A DNA stretch of 28,700 nucleotides, from the NCBI GenBank assembly GCA_023451735.1, contig JAEXYH010000100.1, positions 1 to 28,700 of the forward strand, written 5' to 3'. Source of the stretch: Pseudomonadota bacterium. GTDB taxonomy: Bacteria; Pseudomonadota; Alphaproteobacteria; Rhizobiales; Rhizobiaceae. This document shows positions 23,719 through 28,700 of this stretch, piece by piece. Each line of letters opens with the position of its first letter. Positions within the stretch are counted from its first letter, which is position 1. The notes under the pieces are model-generated. The model saw only the letters and a list, made by a program, of their open reading frames with translations. It was not told the DNA's origin and did no database searches. A program made the translations under genes and the position numbers.

Positions 23719-23880
23719 GGAGAACATGCCGCCCCGCCCAAGCAGGCCAAACAGGCATGCCAACATAATGAGAGCGAATGCGACCCATGCACATCGCTGG
23801 GCGAGCCAGAAGCGGCGCTGAAACGTCCCGTGATCCTCGACACCTTCCGGTAAAAGTATCGGCTTAGGGGTCCGTTTCAT
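23719..23880 (-). pseudogene. N-terminal fragment of a small membrane protein
   Basis: ATG 23880 with GAGGA upstream opens a frame of about 54 codons: MKRTPKPILLPEGVEDHGTF, a basic QRRFWLAQR stretch, then one membrane span (VAFALIMLACLFGLLG) and GRGGMFS, after which the pattern stops and the frame runs into the YciE remnant in another reading frame. It looks like the start of the small membrane proteins often coded next to YetF/DUF421 genes in rhizobia (memory-based). The rest was deleted. Confidence 0.6.
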
Positions 23881-23919
23881 GAAAATCCTCGGCTTTCTTC
23901 TAATGGCGGTGAGCCAGAG

Positions 23920-24887
23920 CTAATCGACGAATTCAACCGTGACGCCCGGCTTGACCATACCGGCCAGTTCCTCGACATCCCAGTTGGCCAGCCGAACACA
24001 TCCATGCGATCCGACCTTACCGATCAGTTCCGGTTCGGGCGTGCCGTGAATGCCGTAGGTCGGCTCGGTCAAGTCGATCCAGACTGTTCCGACAGGCCCG
24101 TTCGGCCCGCTCGGCAGCTCAAGGATCTTCTTGTTGTTCCCTTGCTGGAAATTGATCTTTGAATTGTAGGTATAGGTCGGCATCCGCGAGACGCCCTTGA
24201 CCTTGTGCGTCCCGGTCGGTGAGGGCGAATCCTCGCTGCCGATCGTCGCCGGATATACCGCGAGCAGCGAACTGTCTTCGGCGAAAGCGAAGACCTGCGC
24301 CGCTTTGCGATGAACCTCGATCCGCTTGACCGATCCGGTCCTCGCAGGGCCGGGAATGGCGACAGCTATCGTTTCACCCGGCTTGAATGTCGCCGTCGGA
24401 TTGGGCCTTGATCAGCGTGATATGCATGTGGAAACGCTCGGCAAGCTTCTCGGCAATGCTGGTATAGCCGAGATGCTCCAGCATCGCCTGCTCCGCATAG
24501 TCTTTTGGAATACTCTCGACGATATCCTTCCCGTCTTCCTGAGTGATTGCATAGGCCTGCATAGCCGGAGCATCATCGGGCAGACGACCCATCGAGCTTC
24601 CCGTCTACTGGCAGCCGTTGAAGCGCCTCGAAACCGGCGATCGCTTTCGTCAGGTTGTCGCCGGAATAACCGTCGATGACACCCGGCGATGAACCGGCGC
24701 CGTCGAGCAGGACCTGCAGATGTACAATGGCTGGATTTGGCTCCGTCTGTTTTTCTGCCGGCGCCTCGATCGGAAGGGAATCTATCGCCGAGGTATTGAC
24801 GGCTTGTGCGTCGATCGGCGCTGCAAAGGCCTGAGAACAGAGCGTCAGGGCGGCGGTCAGTGAAAGGTACCGAAGGGCATTCTGCAT
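23920..24887 (-). pseudogene. L,D-transpeptidase (YkuD) gene with two frameshifts
   Basis: ATG 24887 starts a signal peptide (MQNALRYLSLTAALTLCSQA) and a peptidoglycan-binding-like segment (LQVLLDGAGSSPGVIDGYSG). Near 24590 the frame shifts; the second frame reads GRLPDDAPAMQAYAITQEDG and HLGYTSIAEKLAERFHMH, a LysM-like spacer. Near 24410 it shifts again (two bases lost restores ALNPTATFKPGETIAVAIPG). The third frame holds the YkuD catalytic domain: VSRMPTYTYNSKINFQQG, GTVWIDLTEPTYGIHGTPEP and the active-site GKVGSHGCVRLANWD with the catalytic Cys. Such enzymes make 3-3 peptidoglycan cross-links or anchor lipoproteins in the periplasm. Without its signal peptide the catalytic part alone cannot work. 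All three pieces match one family, so this is one gene. Confidence 0.88.
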
Positions 24888-24911
24888 GAGGCTACCGATA
24901 AATTGAGGAGA

Positions 24912-24938
24912 GCCTCTCCACCCGGTGGATGGAGAGGC
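24912..24938. repeat. Inverted repeat
   Basis: GCCTCTCCA (24912-24920) pairs with TGGAGAGGC (24930-24938) over a nine-base loop. It lies between the transpeptidase gene start and the PhnA-like gene; no U-run on either side. It may be a second stop for the upstream transcript or a regulatory hairpin in the transpeptidase leader. Confidence 0.5.
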
Positions 24939-24966
24939 CTCATTGGATAAAGGTCACAAAAGGAAG

Positions 24967-24990
24967 AAGGCCGCCGCAAACGGCGGCCTT
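24967..24990 (-). terminator. Intrinsic terminator of the PhnA-like gene
   Basis: AAGGCCGCCG (24967-24976) and CGGCGGCCTT (24981-24990) pair perfectly over CAAA; on the minus strand CTTCCTTTTG follows. It lies seven bases beyond the stop at 24998. Confidence 0.85.
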
Positions 24991-24997
24991 CATCTTG

Positions 24998-25909
24998 TCA
25001 AAGCGTGCGGCGAGTGGTGGTTTCCGCCAGCAGCAGAGCCTTCTTCGTACCGAAGGAGCCACCAAACCATGCTGCCACAGCCCCGAGCAGTAGGGCGAAG
25101 AAGCCGAGGATCGCGGCGGCCGACACTGCCTTGGTGGCCGTCTGGGCCGCGTCGAGCGCCTGCTGCTTGGCCGCAGCAATATTGTCGCGATAGGTCTTCT
25201 CGTACTGCTCGACCTGGGTGCGAGCCTGATCGACCGGGATGTTCTGCGCCTTGGCGATCGCATCAGCGGCGCGATTGCGGGCATCGGCAGCCTTTGCCTG
25301 ATCACCGGTCACAGCAGCCTGGACCGCCGATACGGCTGCATCACGCAGGGCTGCCGGATCATTGCCGCCAGATGCGTCGCGGATCTGCTGTTCGATCCCG
25401 GCCATCGGGTTGGCAGAGGTCGCAAGGGCAGGGGCTGCCGTCGTCGCAGCGGTCGCCGCCGTCTGGCCGACACCGCCGACAATGCTGGACAGACCGCTGA
25501 ATGCGCCACCGATAAGGGCGCCGACCGACGTCGTCAGCAGGTAGAGGATGACGAGAGTGGTGACAGCCCAGGTGGTTACGCCCTGATACCCGCCGGTCGC
25601 GCGGCTCGGACGTCCGGAAAGGCGGCTGGCGGCATAACCGCCGACGAAGGACGCGATGATACCGGCCACAACGAACCACGCGCCACCGGCGATGGAAAAG
25701 GTGCTCGTATTCGGGTTGTCATAGGTTGCCGGATCGATGACGGCAGCACCAATGCCCACTCCAAGGAGATTGAGGAGGAACTGGACGGCAAGTGCCAGAA
25801 CGACCCCGGCGAAGATTGCACCCCACGACACCTTATGCAAAGTGGCTGTGAGGGAGGGGTCGACATAAGCCGCTTCGCGTGAAACGTGGACGGAGACAGG
25901 TTCGGTCAT
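24998..25909 (-). CDS. PhnA-like conserved membrane protein
   Basis: The 303-aa product begins MTEPVSVHVSREAAYVDPSL and has about four membrane segments: residues ~28-50 (WGAIFAGVVLALAVQFLLNL), 73-95 (GGAWFVVAGIIASFVGGYAA), 110-135, and 265-288 (SAAAILGFFALLLGAVAAWF). Between the last two lies a soluble Ala/Gln-rich helical stretch (about 150-255, with repeated QA and DA patterns) that could form a coiled coil. The family is common in rhizobia and labelled PhnA-like, without proven function. ATG 25909 follows AGAGGAT. It has a perfect EcfG-type promoter 40 bases upstream and a strong terminator, so it is a single-gene stress transcript. Confidence 0.8.
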   Translation of the reverse strand: MTEPVSVHVSREAAYVDPSLTATLHKVSWGAIFAGVVLALAVQFLLNLLGVGIGAAVIDPATYDNPNTSTFSIAGGAWFVVAGIIASFVGGYAASRLSGRPSRATGGYQGVTTWAVTTLVILYLLTTSVGALIGGAFSGLSSIVGGVGQTAATAATTAAPALATSANPMAGIEQQIRDASGGNDPAALRDAAVSAVQAAVTGDQAKAADARNRAADAIAKAQNIPVDQARTQVEQYEKTYRDNIAAAKQQALDAAQTATKAVSAAAILGFFALLLGAVAAWFGGSFGTKKALLLAETTTRRTL

Positions 25910-25948
25910 GGTGCATCCTCTTCATCACGGGAACGTGAGTGCCACACT

Positions 25949-25973
25949 AACGCCGCAATTGCCTTTCGGTTCC
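25949..25973 (-). promoter_or_regulatory. EcfG-type general-stress promoter (perfect match)
   Basis: On the minus strand GGAAC (25973-25969) is followed after exactly 16 bases by CGTT (25952-25949). Transcription would start near 25942, about 33 bases before ATG 25909 of the PhnA-like gene. Confidence 0.75.
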
Positions 25974-25993
25974 CGTATCACAAGAGACAAAAA

Positions 25994-26018
25994 AGACCGG
26001 CGAAGGGACCGCCGGTCT
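25994..26018 (-). terminator. Intrinsic terminator of the YsnF-like gene
   Basis: AGACCGGC (25994-26001) pairs with GCCGGTCT (26011-26018); on the minus strand TTTTTTG follows directly. It lies 33 bases after the stop at 26051. Confidence 0.85.
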
Positions 26019-26050
26019 CTGCTGCGATTAAATCAAACGAAGAGCCTTGA

Positions 26051-26485
26051 TTAATCCCTGCGGACCGCGCGGTCGGACCGCTCGTCTTCAACTTCCACCT
26101 CGGTGCGACGGACGCTGTCGCTGATGGTCTCCTCGCGCTGTTCGGCGGTCTTGCGCAGCGCGATCTCTTCGACAACGCGCGCATCCTTCGAGACAACTGC
26201 CTCTTCATGGTGCTCTTCGGCCTCGATCGTGCGGGCGACGAAGGCGTTTTCCGTTCCCGATACAGGGCGGTCGACCGTGCGGCGCTCGATGCTGACGTTC
26301 TCGTCGCGCAGCGATACCTGTTCGCTGACAGGATTTTCGACCACGTAGGAACGGACGCGGACGCGGCCATGATTGAGGTCGCGCTTGCCGACGCGAAGCT
26401 CTTCCTCGACGACCGGGATAACCTCTTCGCAGCCGGCATCCAGGGCTGCCGTTCCGGTTGCGCCTGCACGGTTGGTGGAAGCGCC
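26051..26485 (-). pseudogene. DUF2382 (YsnF) half, cut off by an amber codon
   Basis: Directly after the TAG at 26488-26486, in the same reading frame, the sequence goes on as a linker (GASTNRAGATG) and a full DUF2382 domain: CEEVIPVVEEELRVGKRDLN, RVRVRSYVVENPVSEQVSL, RDENVSIERRTVDRP, then EEAVVSKDARVVEEIALRK and SDSVRRTEVEVEDE, ending at TGA/TAA 26051. In YsnF-type stress proteins this domain follows the 17M domain in one chain. There is no start codon with a ribosome binding site of its own; the first GTG (26344) lies inside the domain. It is translated only if the TAG is read through. Confidence 0.85.
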
Positions 26486-26905
26486 CTACGAACTCACGGT
26501 CTCCTGCTGGCTCCAGCCTTCAGAGCGCCAGCTCTCGGCGCGCTGATCGAGATCGATGCTGCCTTCGTCATCAAGGATGCCGACGACCTTGTCATAAGAG
26601 GCGGCGGTGACGTTGCTGACCGTTACCAGATAGCCACCGCGGCGAAGACCTTCGGAATAGACGGCGCGGTCCTCGTCGGGAAAGAAGAAGTCTTCCAGCT
26701 TCTCCCAGAAGCCCTTGTGCTCGGATGAGACCTCAGTCGGTGTGGTGGACTCCTTGCCGGCGACGACGCGAATGCCGTCGCGGGCAATTCCGGCTTCGGC
26801 AAGACGCTCGACGGCGTCATCCGCATCGCCGCGGTTTTCGAAGGAGGCCGTCACAGTGTTAGACGATGAGGCGCCGTAAGACGATGTGGTTTCGCTATAG
26901 GTCAT
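26486..26905 (-). CDS. General-stress 17M-domain protein (YsnF N-terminal half)
   Basis: ATG 26905 follows AAGGAG. The 139-aa product contains a general stress protein 17M-type domain: NTVTASFENRGDADDAVERL, AGIARDGIRVVAGKE, then a variable loop, EDRAVYSEGLRRGGYLVTVS and YDKVVGILDDEG. It ends at TAG 26488-26486 (SWRSEGWSQQETVSS). Family members usually carry the DUF2382 domain behind it, which here lies in the same frame after the stop. The half-protein could be stable alone, as in 14655-15254, which has the same closing motif. I saw no EcfG-type site upstream. Confidence 0.85.
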   Translation of the reverse strand: MTYSETTSSYGASSSNTVTASFENRGDADDAVERLAEAGIARDGIRVVAGKESTTPTEVSSEHKGFWEKLEDFFFPDEDRAVYSEGLRRGGYLVTVSNVTAASYDKVVGILDDEGSIDLDQRAESWRSEGWSQQETVSS

Positions 26906-27263
26906 GAGTTTCTCCTTTTCTCGGATTGATAATTAGCCCGGAACAGCTAGGCTCAGGCATCGACGGCGCTCTCGGCGTGACCTCAAAACCGGTGATGGAC
27001 CTGGAACTGGTCGAGACGATCCAATACGCAACGAATCATCACGCCGGGCGAGACTGTATCGCTCCGAAGCGATTCATTGCGTTTCATTGATCAGCACGAT
27101 CTGTTGAGCATGCTTCGGTCTTCGAGTTCGTTTCATGTGACGCCCGCTAACGCGCTCCTTCGGCAGCATTTTCCGGGAGGTTAGTTCGGCGCCTTCTGAG
27201 CGATCCAGGTATGTACGTACGTCTTGGATCCCGCACAGCGGATGCCCCTCTGTGGAGGACTTC
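26906..27263. other. Intergenic stretch, no supported gene
   Basis: It contains the ribosome binding site of the 17M gene at its left end and a short palindromic ATGTACGTACGT block near 27212. A GGAAC at 26939 has no partner GTT at the right distance. I see nothing else. Confidence 0.4.
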
Positions 27264-27443
27264 TCAGCTTCCCGACTGAAGCCGCATCTTGCGCAAGCGC
27301 TCGGTCTTCAGCCGCCGCTCCTCCGCCTCCGCCTTGATTGACGCCATGGCGCTGTCATGCGTTGCGTCGAAGCGTTGCTTCCTGTCCGTCAGGGAGCTCT
27401 TCTCGCGGGGTCGCTTTTGTGGAATGTCGTCATCTTTGTCCAT
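27264..27443 (-). CDS. 59-aa charged protein with KTERLRKMRL motif
   Basis: From ATG 27443 the product is MDKDDDIPQKRPREKSSL, then TDRKQRFDATHDSAMASIKA and EAEERRLKTERLRKMRLQSG. It is a strongly charged helix, basic at both ends. Its last 15 residues match the small protein at 1826-1993 (KTEKLRALRL). The type is common in rhizobia without known function. A GTG lies one codon upstream of the ATG. It is divergent from the gene at 27592. Confidence 0.75.
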   Translation of the reverse strand: MDKDDDIPQKRPREKSSLTDRKQRFDATHDSAMASIKAEAEERRLKTERLRKMRLQSGS

Positions 27444-27536
27444 CACGATAAACTAATGCTCGCCAGAAGGGCGGCAAGTAGAGGAATGGCGCTCGCCAGC
27501 CAAATGTACGGCAGGGTACGGTCCCTATGCGCCAGC

Positions 27537-27562
27537 GGAACTTATCATTTCGGGATGACGTT
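27537..27562 (+). promoter_or_regulatory. EcfG-type general-stress promoter
   Basis: GGAAC (27537-27541) is followed after 17 bases by CGTT (27559-27562). The start near 27569 lies about 23 bases before the ATG at 27592, and would serve that gene and probably the Nramp gene behind it. Confidence 0.65.
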
Positions 27563-27591
27563 ATCTGGCACCTCATCCTGGAGAGCTCCCC

Positions 27592-27918
27592 ATGGCCGAC
27601 GATCCGAAATCCTCTTTCCCGGCAGTGCAGGCTTACGAATTGACGAAGGCACGACAGCGGCAAGACGAGGACAAGGGCGATCTCGATAAAGGCCTCGAAG
27701 ATACCTTTCCCGCGTCGGATCCTGTTTCTCACACGATCACCTCCGTCCCGGCAGGCCGCACCGATCCGCAAGCAGCCGAGCGCGTCAAAGCCAGTACTGC
27801 TGAGAACCAGGAGAGCGACGGTTTCACAAACAGCGTTTGCGGCTGGATCAAGGAAAACCTGCTCACTGCGGTAGCCCTCACGGCTGCGGTCGCCTGGATT
27901 TTTGGCGCGACCCGCTGA
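27592..27918 (+). CDS. Stress-type protein with a C-terminal membrane anchor
   Basis: The 108-aa product is hydrophilic for about 80 residues (MADDPKSSFPAVQAYELTKA, KGDLDKGLEDTFPASDPVSH) and ends with one membrane span preceded by a short basic/polar turn (GWIKENLLTAVALTAAVAWI). The layout, a soluble N-terminus and a C-terminal anchor, resembles ElaB/YqjD-type ribosome-associated membrane proteins, but the motif DTFPASDP is the mark of a separate alphaproteobacterial family; I would not name it further. ATG 27592 follows GGAGAG. It is behind an EcfG-type promoter and 14 bases ahead of the Nramp gene's likely GTG start. Confidence 0.8.
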   Translation: MADDPKSSFPAVQAYELTKARQRQDEDKGDLDKGLEDTFPASDPVSHTITSVPAGRTDPQAAERVKASTAENQESDGFTNSVCGWIKENLLTAVALTAAVAWIFGATR

Positions 27919-27932
27919 CCGGGACCGATGAA

Positions 27933-28576
27933 GTGAACACCTCAATAGAGCGCCCGCTACCCGCTACCCCTTCCGGGAATCCCACGTCGCGCCCCACGTC
28001 CGGCTGGGTTCTGAAAAAGCTTGGCCCCGGCCTAATCACTGGAGCCGCCGCCGACGATCCAAGTGGGATCGCAACTTATTCCCAGGCCGGCGCCCAGTTC
28101 GGCTCCAATATGCTCTGGACCATGTTGCTGTCCTATCCGCTGATGTCGGCAATTCAGCTTGTCAGTGCGCGTATTGGTCGCGTGACCGGCTCGGGGCTAG
28201 CCGTCAACATGGGGGCGATCTGGCCGAAATGGCTGGTCACGGACCTGGTCTGTCTGCGGTTCGTGGCCAACTGCATCAATATCGGCGCGAACCTCGCGGC
28301 GATGGGTGCGTCGGACAAGCTTGCTACGGGAATGCCGAGCCTGCCGATCACCATCTTCTTCGCCCTTTATCTTTGGGGCTGCAGATGTTCATTCCCTATG
28401 AGCGATATGCCAACATCCTGAAATGGCTGACGCTGGTCCTGTTCGCCTACATCGCCGTCCTGTTTGTGGTGAAGATCGACTGGATGGCGACGTTAAAAGG
28501 ATTTGTCTGGCCAACCTTTGCCTTGAACAACGACAGTTTCACCGTGGTCGTTGCGATCCTTGGCACGACAATCAGT
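27933..28576 (+). pseudogene. Nramp-type divalent metal transporter gene, frameshifted and interrupted
   Basis: GTG 27933 opens a frame reading KKLGPGLITGAAADDPSGIA, TYSQAGAQFGSNMLWTMLLS and YPLMSAIQLVSARIGRVTGS, the N-terminal part of the Nramp-like divalent metal transporter family (metal-binding DPSG region in the first membrane helix). At about 28370 one T appears to be missing from a T-run, and the frame shifts. The second frame continues GLQMFIPYERYANILKWLTL, VLFAYIAVLFVVKIDWMATL and TVVVAILGTTIS, and ends abruptly at 28576, where an IS110-type element begins. The last ~half of the protein is missing. Substrates of the family are Mn2+, Fe2+ or Mg2+; the specificity here is unknown. Confidence 0.88.
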
Positions 28577-28700
28577 CATCGGGTAATTTGTGGCTGCCTC
28601 CCTCGGACCTGAAAGATGGGTCACACTTCTGGCTATCCAAAGCTGAAGGAAGGAAGCAGCCATGACGTATTATGCCGGACTGGACCTGTCGATGGAAACC
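28577..28700 (+). mobile_element. IS110-family element, left end (partial)
   Basis: Directly after the Nramp sequence stops, about 85 bases of non-coding DNA precede ATG 28662. The frame reads MTYYAGLDLSMET up to the window edge, the conserved start of IS110-family transposases (YxGLDVSxxx, with the first catalytic Asp of the DEDD set). GAAGGAAGGA precedes the ATG as ribosome binding site. IS110 elements have no clear inverted repeats and little or no target duplication, so the exact left end (about 28577) is set only by where Nramp homology stops. Confidence 0.75.

Noticed and set aside
1..28700. CRISPR arrays, tRNA or rRNA genes, plasmid replication genes
   Set aside because: None seen: no regular short repeats with spacers, no cloverleaf sequence noticed, no RepABC-type proteins.

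Overview
The window looks like an accessory stretch of a Rhizobiaceae-type alphaproteobacterial genome (Rhizobium, Agrobacterium or Sinorhizobium relatives). That rests on family recognition by eye: an HWE/HisKA_2-type histidine kinase with stand-alone receivers, many GAF/PAS/GGDEF/EAL proteins, a PhnA-like membrane protein, 17M/DUF2382 (YsnF) proteins, a large clade-2 catalase, many tiny rhizobial-style proteins, and at least eight sites resembling the alphaproteobacterial general-stress sigma factor (EcfG) consensus GGAAC-N16/17-cGTT. No rRNA, tRNA, CRISPR or replication gene was found. I cannot tell plasmid from chromosome.

Layout. 1-1000: a DUF378 membrane protein and a cold-shock protein. 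1100-1550: two small reading frames, one broken. 1776-2661: an EcfG-type promoter followed by a 55-aa protein, a receiver-only response regulator and a small unknown. 2867-3387: a broken GAF gene. 3599-6571: a large intact GAF-PAS-PAS-PAS-GGDEF-EAL protein. 6650-11650: a field of small hypothetical genes, two ArsR-type regulators and several tiny proteins, some behind EcfG-type promoters. 12445-13173: a secreted glycine-rich repeat protein. 13572-14527: a decayed IS3-type insertion sequence next to a VOC-family remnant. 14655-17255: two divergent stress units, a 17M-domain protein plus a PepSY-like periplasmic protein on one side and a response regulator plus histidine kinase on the other, with EcfG-type promoters facing both ways. 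17679-20747: c-di-GMP genes in decay (a broken membrane-GGDEF-EAL gene, the tail of a second GGDEF gene, an intact PilZ gene) and a 5'-truncated flavodoxin-like reductase. 20858-26905: a stress and envelope block (Ser/Gly/Lys-rich mini-protein, catalase, chimeric YciE fragment, broken L,D-transpeptidase, PhnA-like protein, YsnF-like gene split by an amber codon). 27264-28700: small stress proteins and an Nramp-type transporter gene that is frameshifted and then cut by an IS110-type element running off the edge.

Reading the genes together: most intact genes fit a general-stress regulon (oxidative, envelope and desiccation-type functions) together with its signalling parts (receivers, HWE/HisKA_2 kinase, c-di-GMP enzymes, PilZ). 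About ten genes are broken, by frameshifts, nonsense codons, deletion joins and insertion sequences, so the region is losing genes. Some single-base frameshifts could be assembly errors; the deletion junctions and IS insertions are not explained that way.
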